A stretch of 64,000 bases of DNA from Frondihabitans peucedani (GCF_039537585.1 NZ_BAABAU010000001.1:1612001-1676000); one strand, 5' to 3'. Counted from the first letter of the stretch, positions 35,965 to 44,636 are shown. The notes: a model not told the origin generated them from the sequence alone. Numbers and translations are program-made.

Positions 35965-36639
35965 ATGTCTTCACAAGAGACGAGGAACACTCCCCGAGCG
36001 CCACGAGCGTCCGGCACCCTCCCCGTCACCGTCGCCATCACCCGCATCGTCCGCGACGAGCGGATCCCCGAGGTCACCCGCTGGGTCCAGGCCGGGGTGA
36101 ACCTCGCGAACCGCCACCCGGGATTCCTCGGCTCCGGCTGGGTCCGGGCGCACGGCGAGAGCGACGAGTGGCACATGCTCTACCGGTTCGCCGACCGGCA
36201 GACGCTCGACGACTGGGAGCAGTCGGCCGACCGCCAGGGCTGGCTCGCCGAGGGCCGCGACCTCGTCGTCGAGTCGCGGGTGGAGCGGCGCACCGGCATC
36301 GAGGGCTGGTTCGACTCCGCGGAGGACGGAGCCGCCTTCGACTCCGATCATCAGGGCGCAGGATCGCCGCCGCCCCCGCCCCGCTGGAAGCAGGCGACGA
36401 GCATCTGGGTCGGCTTCTTCCCGGTGAACCTCGTGTTCACCTATCTGACGACGCTGCTCGTCCCGGGCTGGTCGGGCCTCGCGATCCTGCCCCGCGTGCT
36501 CATCACGACGCTGACCCTGACGCCGATCATGGCCTACTGGGTGCTCCCGCTCGCCACCCGGCTGCTCCGGCCCTGGCTCCACGCGCCGCGCCGGAGCCGC
36601 GCCGGGAGCCCCTCTGCGCGGCCGGGCGTAACCGAATAG
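35965..36639 (+). CDS. Antibiotic biosynthesis monooxygenase (ABM)-domain protein with C-terminal membrane segments
   Basis: A 224-residue protein. Residues 20-115 are a ferredoxin-like ABM domain (PVTVAITRIVRDERIPEVTRWVQAGVNLANRHPGFLGSGWVR, WHMLYRFADRQTLDDWEQSADR). After a Pro-rich linker come two hydrophobic segments (SIWVGFFPVNLVFTYLTTLLVPGW and LPRVLITTLTLTPIMAYWVLPLATRLL) and a basic tail. The same arrangement is common in actinobacterial proteins annotated as antibiotic biosynthesis monooxygenase; the membrane part probably anchors the sensor-like domain. No substrate is known. The ATG at 35965 is the only reasonable start; it is divergent from the MarR gene. Confidence 0.82.
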   Translation: MSSQETRNTPRAPRASGTLPVTVAITRIVRDERIPEVTRWVQAGVNLANRHPGFLGSGWVRAHGESDEWHMLYRFADRQTLDDWEQSADRQGWLAEGRDLVVESRVERRTGIEGWFDSAEDGAAFDSDHQGAGSPPPPPRWKQATSIWVGFFPVNLVFTYLTTLLVPGWSGLAILPRVLITTLTLTPIMAYWVLPLATRLLRPWLHAPRRSRAGSPSARPGVTE

Positions 36640-36704
36640 GTCGGGGCCCGCTTGTCGTGGTAGCTATTGAGAGTGAACTCCCGCCTCCTCCGGAAGAAGC
36701 CGTG

Positions 36705-39365
36705 ATGACAACATTCGAAGGATCCCGGCGAGCCGACGGATCGACCAGGAGCGCCGTCCGCGAGGCGGTCGACGCCGACCTCCGCGAAGACGTCAGCTAC
36801 CTCGGCAACCTCCTCGGCCGCGTGCTCACCGAGTCGGGCGGAGAAGACCTCTTCCGCGACGTGGAGCGCGTGCGCCTGGCCGTCATCAGCGCCTACGAGG
36901 GCGAGGGCGACTCCTCGATCGAGCAGGCGCAGGCCGCCGTCGACGCCCTCGACCAGGAGCGGGCCGAAGAGGTCGCGCGGGCCTTCACCTGCTACTTCCA
37001 CCTCTCGAACCTGGCGGAGGAGCACCACCGCGTCCGCGTGCTCAAGCGCCGCAGCTCCACGCAGGAGCGCGCCTCCGACTCGCTGCCCGCGACCCTCCAG
37101 GTGCTGACCGACGAGCTGGGTGCCGACGCCGCCGCCGAGAGGCTCCAGAACCTCCGCTTCCACCCGGTGCTGACCGCGCACCCCACCGAGGCCCGCCGCC
37201 GTGCCGTCGCCTCCGGCATCCGCAGGATCTCGGACCTCCTCGACGAGCGCGACGCGGCGACCAACGACGTCACCCGCGACGACACCGAGCGGCGCCTCCT
37301 GGAGGAGATCGACACGCTCTGGCGCACCTCGCCGATCCGCACCACCCGTCCCACCCCGCTCGACGAGGTCCGGACGGCGATGAACGTCTTCGACCAGACG
37401 CTGTTCGAGGTCGTGCCGCGCGTCTACCGGCTCCTCGACGACCGGCTCCAGGGCGCGCAGGCGGGCATCAGCCCCGCGGTCGCCCCCGCGTTCCTGCGGC
37501 TCTCGAGCTGGATCGGCGGAGACCGCGACGGCAACCCCCACGTCACCGCCGAGGTCACGAAGGCCGCCGCCGAGATCGCTGCGGAGCACATCCTGCTCGG
37601 CCTCTACCGGGCCGCGAGCCGCATCGGCGGCACGCTCACGCTCGACGAGGCCGACACCCCGGCGAGCCCGGCGCTGCAGGCCCTCTCCGAGAGCCAGCGC
37701 TCCCTCGACGACGGCCTGGCCTCGCGCATCGGCATCCGCTCGCCGCAGGAGTCGCACCGCCGCGTGCTGCTGTTCGTCGCCTCGCGCATCGACGCGACCC
37801 GTCGCGGAGAGGCCCCCCTCGCCTACTCCTCGCCCGACGAGCTGCTCTTCGACCTGAAGACCGTCCAGGACTCCCTGCGGTCGGCCGGCGCCCACCGAGC
37901 AGCGAACGGCGAGCTCCAGAACCTCGTCTGGCAGGTCGAGACGTTCGGCTTCCACCTCGCCGAGCTCGAGGTGCGCCAGCACTCGCAGGTGCACCGCACC
38001 GCCCTCGCCGAGGCGCGGGCGGGCGGCGAGCTGAGCGACACCACGCGCGAGGTGCTCGAGGTCTTCCGGACCATCAAGGCTCTGCAAGACCGCTACGGCC
38101 GTCGCGCCGCGTCGCGCTACATCGTGTCGTTCACGCAGTCGTCCGCCGACATCGAGAACGTCTTCGCGCTGGCCGAGATCGCCCTCGGCTCGGCCGAGGC
38201 GGCGCCGGTGCTCGACGTGATCCCGCTGTTCGAGACGTTCGCCGACCTCGACGCGAGCACCCGGATCCTCGGCGAGGCCCTCCAGAGCCCGCACGTCCAG
38301 GCGCGCCTCGACGCCACCGGCCGCAAGCTCGAGGTCATGCTCGGCTACTCCGACTCGTCGAAAGACGTCGGCCCGGTGTCGGCGACCTTCGCCCTCTACG
38401 ACGCCCAGGCCAGGATCGCGGTCTTCGCGGAGGAGAACGAGCTCGAGCTCACGCTGTTCCACGGCCGCGGCGGCGCGATGGGCCGCGGCGGCGGGCCCGC
38501 CAACGAGGCCGTCATGGCGCAGCCGCCCGGGTCCGTCGACGGGCGATTCAAGATCACCGAGCAGGGCGAGGTCATCTTCGCCCAGTACGGCAACAAGACC
38601 ATCGCCGCGCGGCACATCGAGCAGATGGCCGCCGCGACCCTGATGGCGTCGAGCCCGTCGAACGAGGCCCTGAACGCCTCGGCCGCGACGAGGTTCGCCC
38701 CGCTCTCCGAGACGATGGACCGCGTCTCGCGCGAGCGCTTCTTCAGCCTGGTCAAGGCCGACGGCTTCGCGCAGTGGTTCGCGCAGGTGACGCCCATGGA
38801 GGAGATCGGTCTGCTCGCCCTGGGCTCCCGGCCGGCGCGTCGCGGGCTGTCGCTCGAGTCGCTCGAGGACCTCCGGGCGATCCCGTGGGTGTTCGCCTGG
38901 TCGCAGGCCCGCATCAACCTGGCCGGCTGGTACGGACTCGGGTCGGCGCTGGCAGCCGTCGGCGACGTCGACGTCCTGCGCGAGGCCTACGCGTCCTGGC
39001 CGCTCTTCGCCGCGATGATCAAGAACGTCGAGATGTCGCTCGCGAAGACCGACGAGACCATCGCGCGCCAGTACCTCGCCCTCGCCGACCGGCCCGACCT
39101 CAGCGCGCTCGTCCTCGACGAGATGGCGCTCACCCGCGAGTGGGTCGTCGCGACGAGCGGCTCGGCCGAGGTGCTCGCCGGGCGTCCGGTCCTGAGCCGG
39201 GCCGTGCGGCTGCGGAGCCCCTACGTCGACGCGCTGTCGCTGCTGCAGCTGCGTGCTCTGCGCGGGATCCGGCGGGCCGAGCTCCGCGACCCCGCCGACG
39301 CCGACCACCGTCTGCTGCTGCTGAGCGTGAACGGGATCGCTGCGGGGCTGCAGAACACGGGCTGA
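36705..39365 (+). CDS. ppc: Phosphoenolpyruvate carboxylase
   Basis: An 886-residue PEP carboxylase, near the standard bacterial length. The catalytic His is in HPVLTAHPTEARRR near residue 158. The active-site motif GYSDSSKDVG lies near 546, the glycine-rich bicarbonate/PEP loop FHGRGGAMGRGGGPANEAV near 585, and QPPGSVDGRFKITEQGE near 607. It ends LQNTG, the conserved C-terminus. The enzyme carboxylates PEP to oxaloacetate to refill the TCA cycle. The ATG at 36705 is chosen; a GTG directly before it is in frame. It is monocistronic, with a strong bidirectional terminator 33 bases after the stop. Confidence 0.96.
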   Translation: MTTFEGSRRADGSTRSAVREAVDADLREDVSYLGNLLGRVLTESGGEDLFRDVERVRLAVISAYEGEGDSSIEQAQAAVDALDQERAEEVARAFTCYFHLSNLAEEHHRVRVLKRRSSTQERASDSLPATLQVLTDELGADAAAERLQNLRFHPVLTAHPTEARRRAVASGIRRISDLLDERDAATNDVTRDDTERRLLEEIDTLWRTSPIRTTRPTPLDEVRTAMNVFDQTLFEVVPRVYRLLDDRLQGAQAGISPAVAPAFLRLSSWIGGDRDGNPHVTAEVTKAAAEIAAEHILLGLYRAASRIGGTLTLDEADTPASPALQALSESQRSLDDGLASRIGIRSPQESHRRVLLFVASRIDATRRGEAPLAYSSPDELLFDLKTVQDSLRSAGAHRAANGELQNLVWQVETFGFHLAELEVRQHSQVHRTALAEARAGGELSDTTREVLEVFRTIKALQDRYGRRAASRYIVSFTQSSADIENVFALAEIALGSAEAAPVLDVIPLFETFADLDASTRILGEALQSPHVQARLDATGRKLEVMLGYSDSSKDVGPVSATFALYDAQARIAVFAEENELELTLFHGRGGAMGRGGGPANEAVMAQPPGSVDGRFKITEQGEVIFAQYGNKTIAARHIEQMAAATLMASSPSNEALNASAATRFAPLSETMDRVSRERFFSLVKADGFAQWFAQVTPMEEIGLLALGSRPARRGLSLESLEDLRAIPWVFAWSQARINLAGWYGLGSALAAVGDVDVLREAYASWPLFAAMIKNVEMSLAKTDETIARQYLALADRPDLSALVLDEMALTREWVVATSGSAEVLAGRPVLSRAVRLRSPYVDALSLLQLRALRGIRRAELRDPADADHRLLLLSVNGIAAGLQNTG

Positions 39366-39398
39366 TCCTGCGGGCCCTGGGCCTTCACCCTCACCCGG

Positions 39399-39444
39399 AA
39401 AAGCGACAAGAAACCACGGAGAACCGTGGTTTCTTGTCGCTTTT
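39399..39444. terminator. Bidirectional intrinsic terminator after ppc
   Basis: AAAAGCGACAAGAAACCACGG (39399-39419) is followed by a four-base loop and its exact complement, giving a 21-bp perfect stem with A-run and T-run at the two ends. It serves ppc on the plus strand and the PRC-barrel gene on the minus strand. Its low GC content stands out sharply from the surrounding sequence. Confidence 0.95.
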
Positions 39445-39470
39445 CTGGGTGGTGCGGACTGACGGTGAGG

Positions 39471-39827
39471 TCAGCGGCGGCCGAGACGACGCTCGCCGCC
39501 GGTGCCCGTCTGGTACGGCAGGCTGTAGTGCGCGAACACGGCGGCCTCGTCGGCGGCCTCGAGCTCTCCGTCGGTGGCGATGAACGGAGCGTCTTTGATC
39601 TGCTTCTTGCCGTAGGTCACCTTGAGGTGCTTCGGTGCGACCAGGGCGCCGTTCAACGGGACGAACACGAGCTTCTGACGCCCGAGCATGCCCGTCTGCA
39701 CCGTGGCGAACGCCGGCTGGTCGGTGGAGGTGTCGAAGTAGACGCTCTCGAGGGTGCCGACCTTGTCTTCGTCTGCGTCGACGACCGGGAGTCCGATCCA
39801 GTCGCGCAGGTTCTCCGCTTCGAACAC
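39471..39827 (-). CDS. PRC-barrel domain protein
   Basis: A 118-residue protein with an N-terminal PRC-barrel: LRDWIGLPVVDADEDKVGTLESVYFDTSTDQPAFATVQTG, then LVFVPLNGALVAPKHLKVTYGKKQIKDAP. Such proteins resemble the H-subunit domain of photosynthetic reaction centres and the RimM barrel and are widespread as stress-associated proteins without known activity. The C-terminus is short and basic. The ATG at 39827 is preceded by GAAGGAGG in the transcribed direction, a strong ribosome site. It is divergent from the Rv2578c-type gene and convergent with ppc. Confidence 0.88.
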   Translation of the reverse strand: MFEAENLRDWIGLPVVDADEDKVGTLESVYFDTSTDQPAFATVQTGMLGRQKLVFVPLNGALVAPKHLKVTYGKKQIKDAPFIATDGELEAADEAAVFAHYSLPYQTGTGGERRLGRR

Positions 39828-39946
39828 GTCGTGCCTCCTTCTCGGCCGGGTCGATCCCGGCCGCTTTCAAAGGGAGACGGTAGTGGGTCGGGGTGGATTC
39901 GGGCCGGATCGGCAGGGATGTCGGAGGGTGCACGTAGGGTGCTCGC

Positions 39947-41008
39947 GTGATCGAGAACGCTGGGCAGATGCGGTGGGCGGGGCAGCGGATCGACGCTCAG
40001 GCGCCGGGAGCCCTCCCCGGGCTCGAGCGCGTGGCGAACCTGGTCCGGAGCGTGCGCACCCCCGAGTTCCAGGGCATGACGTTCCACGAGGTGGTCGCGA
40101 AGTCGGCCCTCAACCACGTGCCCGAGACCGCGAGGATGCTGCCCGGCGAGTGGACCATCAACCCCTACCGAGGCTGCTCGCACGCCTGCGTGTACTGCTA
40201 CGCCCGCCCTACGCACGAACACCTCGGCATGGGGCTCGGCGACGACTTCGAGTCGCAGATCGTCGTCAAGACGAACATCGCCGAGGTGCTGCGCTCCGAG
40301 CTGGCCCGCAAGCGCGTGCTGCCCGAGCGGGTCGCGCTCGGCACCAACACCGACCCGTACCAGCGGGCCGAGGGCCGCTACCGGCTGATGCCGGGCATCA
40401 TCGACGCCCTCGCCGACGCCGGGGTGTCGTTCTCGATCCTGACGAAGGGCACGCTGATCCGGCGCGATCTCGACCACCTCGCGCGCGCCGCCGAGCGGGT
40501 CGACGTCTCGCTGGGCATGTCGATCGCGGTAGTCGACGACGACCTCCAGCACGCGATCGAGCCGGGCACGCCCTCGGCGTCCGCTCGACTCGAGACCGTG
40601 CGCGCGATCCGGGCGGCCGGCCTCGACTGCACCGTCTTCGCCGCACCGCTCCTGCCCGGGCTCAGCGACTCCGCCGAGCAGATCGACGCGCTCTTCGCCG
40701 CTCACGCCGATGCCGGGGCGACAGCGGTCCTGCCGCACCTGCTCTACCTGCAGCCCGGCGTCAAGGAGCTCTACCTCGGCTGGATCGAGCGCGAGCGGCC
40801 GCACCTCCTCGCGGGGTACCGGCAGATCTACGCCGAGGGCACGCGCGCCACGAAGGCCTACCAGGAGGTCGTCTACCGCCGAGTGCGCGAGTCGCTCGCG
40901 CGGCACGGGCTCCCCCGGCCCGACGCCGCGACGAGCGACCTGTTCGCGCTGCACGGCAAGCGGAACGCCAAGCCCGTCGCTGCGCCGGTCGAGCCGACGC
41001 TGTTCTGA
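39947..41008 (+). CDS. Radical SAM protein, Rv2578c family (SPL-like)
   Basis: A protein of up to 353 residues. The radical SAM motif CX3CX2C is in YRGCSHACVYCYARPTHEHLG near residue 80. LGTNTDPYQRAEGRYRLM near 128 and SILTKGTLIRRDLDHLARAA near 165 match the spore photoproduct lyase-like Rv2578c family conserved in actinobacteria; KSALNHVPETARMLPGEWTINPYRG before the motif is also characteristic. The reaction is unknown. A GTG at 39947 with AGGGTG upstream is used as start; an ATG at 39968 (MRWAGQRIDAQ) better matches the N-terminus of relatives and may be the true one. The 200-bp region after the stop has no gene. Confidence 0.87.
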   Translation: MIENAGQMRWAGQRIDAQAPGALPGLERVANLVRSVRTPEFQGMTFHEVVAKSALNHVPETARMLPGEWTINPYRGCSHACVYCYARPTHEHLGMGLGDDFESQIVVKTNIAEVLRSELARKRVLPERVALGTNTDPYQRAEGRYRLMPGIIDALADAGVSFSILTKGTLIRRDLDHLARAAERVDVSLGMSIAVVDDDLQHAIEPGTPSASARLETVRAIRAAGLDCTVFAAPLLPGLSDSAEQIDALFAAHADAGATAVLPHLLYLQPGVKELYLGWIERERPHLLAGYRQIYAEGTRATKAYQEVVYRRVRESLARHGLPRPDAATSDLFALHGKRNAKPVAAPVEPTLF

Positions 41009-41045
41009 CGCGGTGGCTGCTCTGCTCTGCGCTGGCTGCGCAGTG

Positions 41046-41065
41046 CTGCGCTGCGCTGCGCTGCC
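41046..41065. repeat. CTGCG microrepeat in an intergenic region
   Basis: CTGCG is repeated three times and followed by CTGCC, within a G/C/T-only stretch from about 41010. It lies in the 201-bp gap between the radical SAM gene and the secreted phosphatase. No structure or regulatory role is evident; the rest of the gap presumably carries the phosphatase promoter. Confidence 0.6.
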
Positions 41066-41209
41066 AGGCAGAGACATTCGAATCCTCACACGAACTATCA
41101 CTTTGTCGAGTCGAAGCAGGAGTCGTTCACATCCCCGTCGCCGCTCCGTCACGCACGCCTTCTTGAATCGCCTCCCGCTCGCACAGTGCGAGCGTGGAGG
41201 AGGATCCCA

Positions 41210-42925
41210 ATGAAGCGACAGTCTCTGATCGTCGGCGCCGCACTCGGCGCCGTCGCGCTGTGCGGGGCGGTGGCGATCGCGCCCGCGTCCGCGGCACCGA
41301 CCACGGCCGACCGCAGCAAGCACGTCATCGTCGTCTCGGTGGACGGCATGCACCAGAGCGACCTGGCCGCATTCGTCCGGACGCACCCGAAGTCGACCAT
41401 GGCCGGCCTCGTCGGTCACGGCCTCGACTTCACTCACGCGCAGACCACGTTCCCGTCGGACTCGTTCCCCGGCATGGTCGCCCAGTTCACCGGCGCGACA
41501 CCCGCGCAGAGCGGCATCTGGTACGACGACACGTACAACCACGACCTCCTGCCCGCAGGCACTCGCGACTGCTCCACCGCCACCCCGGGCACGGAGGTCT
41601 CGCTCACCGAAGCGCTCGACCGTTCGCAGTCGCCCATCCGGCTCGACGCGGGACAGGGCCTCGGCAGCCCGGCCCTGGCGGCTCTCCCGACCAACACGAA
41701 GGCGCAGACACTGGCCGATGCCCCGGCCATCACGAAGGCCGTCCTGCAGATGACGCCCACCCCGCAGACGCTGATCGACCAGGACGCCCTCCCGGTCGAC
41801 CCCGTCACCTGCCTGCCCCTCCAGCCGGGACAGTACCTGAAGACGAACACGGTCTTCGAGGTCGCCCGCTCGCACGGACTCCGGACCGCGTGGGCCGACA
41901 AGCACCCCGCGTACGCGATCCTCGACGGGCCGTCGGGCACCGGGGTGCAGGATCTCTTCACCCCGGAGATCAACTCCGTCGCCGACGACGCCGGAGACGA
42001 CTGGACGACCGACAACGCCCTGACGCAGGTCTACGACTCGACGAAGGTCGAGGCGGTCCTCAACGAGATCGACGGCTACGACCACTCCGGCACGCGGAAG
42101 GTCGGGACGCCGGCGATCCTGGGGCTGAACTTCCAGACGCTCAGCACTGCGCAGAAGCTCCCCGCCTCCGACGGTCTCGTCGGCGGCTACCGCAGCGACG
42201 GGACCCCCGGCCCGCTCGTCCAGCGAGCACTGTCGTACGTCGACCAGCAGCTGTCGTCCATCGTCAGGCACGTGCAGGACGACGGCCTCGCGAAGAACAC
42301 CACGATCATCCTGTCCGCCAAGCACGGCCAGGCGCCCATCGACCCGACGACGCTCCGACGGGTCGACGACGGGTCCGTCATCGACTCGCTCGACGCCGCG
42401 TGGAAGGCCTCGCACCCGCAGGCGCCCGCGCTGGTGTCGTTCTCCGTCGACGACGACGGCATGCTCCTGTGGCTGAGCGACCGCAGCGCCGCCGCGGAGC
42501 GTTTCGCCCGCACGTTCCTCCTGGGGCACGATGCGCCGGCGAACACCGTCGACGACGCCAAGGGCGTGCACTCCGCCACGGTGCACCACTCCGGCCTCAC
42601 CTCCGTCTACACCGGAGCCGACGCGCACCACTACGTCGGTGCCGGGGCGGCGGACGACCGGGTGCCCGACCTCATCGGTGTCGCTCAGCCCGGGGTCGTC
42701 TACACCGGAGGCGTGAAGAAGATCGCCGAGCACGGTGGCGCTTCGGCGGAGGACCGCGACGTCCCTCTCGTGGTCGCCTCCCTCGCGATCCGACACCCGC
42801 ACCGGATCGACGGCGCGGTGCAGACGACGCAGATCGCGCCGTCGATCCTGCGCGTGCTCGGCATCGACCCGAGAGAGCTGCAGGCGGTGCGCACGAGCCA
42901 CGTGAAGACCCTGCCCGGCCTCTAG
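41210..42925 (+). CDS. Secreted alkaline phosphatase/nucleotide pyrophosphatase-family protein
   Basis: A 571-residue exported protein. A clear signal peptide (MKRQSLIVGAALGAVALC then APASA before APT) leads to an alkaline-phosphatase-superfamily domain. The metal Asp is in IVVSVDGMHQSD near 43; the nucleophile Thr/Ser region is AQTTFPSDSFPGM near 80; a late metal-site segment reads TTIILSAKHGQAPI near 370, where many relatives have SDHG, so Asp is replaced by Lys; and histidines recur near 445-475. It probably hydrolyses phosphodiesters or phosphomonoesters outside the cell. The ATG at 41210 has GGAGGAGG upstream. Its TAG stop shares CTAG with the convergent OhrR-like gene. Confidence 0.87.
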   Translation: MKRQSLIVGAALGAVALCGAVAIAPASAAPTTADRSKHVIVVSVDGMHQSDLAAFVRTHPKSTMAGLVGHGLDFTHAQTTFPSDSFPGMVAQFTGATPAQSGIWYDDTYNHDLLPAGTRDCSTATPGTEVSLTEALDRSQSPIRLDAGQGLGSPALAALPTNTKAQTLADAPAITKAVLQMTPTPQTLIDQDALPVDPVTCLPLQPGQYLKTNTVFEVARSHGLRTAWADKHPAYAILDGPSGTGVQDLFTPEINSVADDAGDDWTTDNALTQVYDSTKVEAVLNEIDGYDHSGTRKVGTPAILGLNFQTLSTAQKLPASDGLVGGYRSDGTPGPLVQRALSYVDQQLSSIVRHVQDDGLAKNTTIILSAKHGQAPIDPTTLRRVDDGSVIDSLDAAWKASHPQAPALVSFSVDDDGMLLWLSDRSAAAERFARTFLLGHDAPANTVDDAKGVHSATVHHSGLTSVYTGADAHHYVGAGAADDRVPDLIGVAQPGVVYTGGVKKIAEHGGASAEDRDVPLVVASLAIRHPHRIDGAVQTTQIAPSILRVLGIDPRELQAVRTSHVKTLPGL

Positions 42926-43356
42926 GCGACGGGCCGGGCGGCGTCGAGCAGGATCGTGAGCTCGTCGCGCACCCGCTCGAGCTGCTCCCGCGGGAGGCCG
43001 AGGCGCTCCACGATCCGACCCGGGACCGCGAGCGCCTCCTCGCGGAGGGCGCGGCCGGCGTCGGTGAGCGCCACGTCGAGGGAGCGCTCGTCGTCGGGGT
43101 TCCGGAGCCTCGTCAGCAGCCCGGACGCCTCGAGCCGCTTGAGGAGCGGGCTGAGGGTCGCCGAGTCGAGCAGCAGGGCGTCGCCGAGGTCGCGGACGCG
43201 GAGCGGGCTGCGCTCCCAGAGCGCGAGCATCACGAGGTACTGCGGGTGCGTGAGGCCGAGGGGCTCGAGGACGGGCCGGTAGAGGCCGATCACACTCCGG
43301 CTGGCGGCGGCGAGGGCGAAGCAGACCTGGCGGTCGAGGGCGAGGGGGTCTTCCAC
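42922..43356 (-). CDS. MarR-family regulator, OhrR-like
   Basis: A 144-residue winged-helix regulator. The N-terminus LDRQVCFALAAASRSVIGLYRPVLEPLGLTHPQYLVMLAL is the OhrR pattern, with the peroxide-sensing Cys in QVCFAL near residue 12. The helix-turn-helix is LGDALLLDSATLSPLLKRLEASGLLTRLRNPDDERS. OhrR represses the organic hydroperoxide reductase gene ohr until its Cys is oxidised. No ohr gene adjoins here; instead a small Cys-containing protein is divergent. The start is GTG at 43356; longer readings would cross into the divergent promoter. The gene ends sharing CTAG with the phosphatase. Confidence 0.85.
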   Translation of the reverse strand: MEDPLALDRQVCFALAAASRSVIGLYRPVLEPLGLTHPQYLVMLALWERSPLRVRDLGDALLLDSATLSPLLKRLEASGLLTRLRNPDDERSLDVALTDAGRALREEALAVPGRIVERLGLPREQLERVRDELTILLDAARPVA

Positions 43357-43381
43357 CCGTGAATCGTATCGCGTACTATTG

Positions 43382-43395
43382 CTTCGTGCACAAAG
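43382..43395. promoter_or_regulatory. Small palindrome at the start of the gene divergent from the OhrR-like regulator
   Basis: CTTCGTGCACAAAG is a 14-bp dyad around GTGCAC with one mismatched pair, and the flanks are A/T-rich compared with the region. It overlaps the probable GTG start at 43386. An OhrR-type operator is possible but the match to the known TACAATT-type boxes is poor. Confidence 0.35.
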
Positions 43396-43652
43396 TAAAT
43401 GGCAGAGACAGCGCCGGCCGCCGAGGCGCACGCAACCCCTACGAGCACGCGACCGGGTTCTGGGGCCGCCTCAACCGGTTCCTCTACCCCATCGCGGGGC
43501 CGGCATCGCTCGGCGCGGGACACCCCGAGGCCCCGTACGTGCCGCCCGCCGATCCTGCGTGCCCGATCTGCGGTCAGCCTCTGAAGCTGCACACGATCCT
43601 CCGGCGCGACGACAACCGCAGCAGCAGTCTGGAGTGCCCGAAGGCGGTCTAG
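43386..43652 (+). CDS. Small conserved hypothetical protein with CPxCG motif
   Basis: An 88-residue protein of unknown function. NPYEHATGFWGRLNRFLYPIAGPASLGAGHPEAPYV is a well-conserved-looking N-terminal part, followed by CPICGQPLKLHTI and a last Cys in SSLECPKAV, which could bind zinc or another metal. I have no family name for it. Two starts are possible: GTG at 43359, only two bases from the divergent OhrR-like start, or GTG at 43386, chosen because it leaves room for a promoter. Another reading frame starting at ATG 43399 is longer-coded but looks random. Its TAG stop shares CTAG with the LysR gene. Confidence 0.62.
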   Translation: MHKVNGRDSAGRRGARNPYEHATGFWGRLNRFLYPIAGPASLGAGHPEAPYVPPADPACPICGQPLKLHTILRRDDNRSSSLECPKAV

Positions 43653-44590
43653 TCGAGCAGCGCGACGCCGAAGTCGGCCACGACCGCCCTGACCTCGGCG
43701 AGATAGCGCTGCCCCTGCTCGGTGAGCGGGATCGAGGAGTGGCCGATCCAGCCGATCTCGATGTCCTCGTCGACGTCCAGCGGCACGGCGACGATGTCGG
43801 GGTCGAGATCGTCGCTGATGATGCCGGTCGAGATCGTGTAGCCGTCGAGCCCGATCATGAGGTTGAAGATGGTCGCCCGGTCGGACACCCGGATCTCGCG
43901 CTTGCTCGACAGGGTGGAGAGGATCTCCTCCGCGAAGTAGAACGAGTTGTTGGTGCCCTGGTCGAAGGTGAGCCGCGGGTAGTCGGCTAAGTCGGCGAGG
44001 GTTGCGCGATCCTGCGCGGCCAGCGGGTTCGTGCGGGAGACGAAGATGTGGGGCTCGGCGACGAAGAGCGGGCGGAAGAAGAGCCCGGAGTCGCGGAGCA
44101 GCTTGTCGATGACGTCGCGGTTGAAGTCGTTGCGGTACAGGATGCCCAGCTCGCTGCGGAGCGTCCGGACGTCTTCGATGATGTCCCAGGTGCGGCTCTC
44201 CCGCAGCGAGAACTCGTACCCGTCGGCCTCCGAGCTCTTGACCATCCGGACGAACGCGTCGACCGCGAACGAGTAGTGCTGCGTCGACACCCCGAGCAGG
44301 CGCCTCGACGGCGGCCGCCCGAGGTAGCGCTGCTCGAGGAGCGCCGCCTGCTCGACGACCTGCCTGGCGTAGCCGAGGAACTCCGCCCCGTCGGTCGTGA
44401 GCGTGACCCCGCGCGCCGACCGGAGGAGGAGCGAGCGGCCCACCTTCGCCTCGAGGTCCTTCATGGCGGCGGACATGGTCGGCTGCGCCACGAAGAACAG
44501 GTCGGCCGCTGAGCTGATCGAGCCCTCCGCGGCGACCTCGATGAAGGACTGGAGCTGCTGCAGCGTAATGCCGCTCGCCTTACGGGCCAT
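43649..44590 (-). CDS. LysR-family regulator divergent from mesX-mesD
   Basis: A 313-residue LysR-type regulator. The winged helix-turn-helix is at residues 8-65 (ITLQQLQSFIEVAAEGSISSAADLFFVAQPTMSAAMKDLEAKVGRSLLLR), and the rest is the periplasmic-binding-like effector domain (LGVSTQHYSFAVDAF, LAEVRAVVADFGVALLD end). The ATG at 44590 is used; a TTG six bases earlier is in frame. It is divergent from mesX with a 123-bp gap holding an interrupted palindrome, so it most likely controls methionine synthesis genes, perhaps sensing homocysteine or methionine as MetR does. Regulator-target link is inferred from orientation. Confidence 0.87.
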   Translation of the reverse strand: MARKASGITLQQLQSFIEVAAEGSISSAADLFFVAQPTMSAAMKDLEAKVGRSLLLRSARGVTLTTDGAEFLGYARQVVEQAALLEQRYLGRPPSRRLLGVSTQHYSFAVDAFVRMVKSSEADGYEFSLRESRTWDIIEDVRTLRSELGILYRNDFNRDVIDKLLRDSGLFFRPLFVAEPHIFVSRTNPLAAQDRATLADLADYPRLTFDQGTNNSFYFAEEILSTLSSKREIRVSDRATIFNLMIGLDGYTISTGIISDDLDPDIVAVPLDVDEDIEIGWIGHSSIPLTEQGQRYLAEVRAVVADFGVALLD

Positions 44591-44609
44591 AGCCAAAGAC
44601 TATAGGTCT

Positions 44610-44636
44610 GCATAGCGAGTTCGAATTACTCGATGC
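44610..44636. promoter_or_regulatory. Interrupted palindrome between the LysR gene and mesX
   Basis: A 27-bp dyad: GCAT (44610-44613) and ATGC (44633-44636) on the outside, CGAGT-N7-ACTCG inside with TTCGAA near the centre. It is 20 bases upstream of the LysR start and about 78 bases before mesX, a normal place for a LysR recognition site. Binding is inferred. Confidence 0.55.

Noticed and set aside
43399-43584. Alternative 61-residue frame starting at ATG 43399
   Set aside because: Its Thr/Ser/Arg/Pro-rich product looks random, whereas the overlapping frame has a CPxCG motif and ordered sequence.
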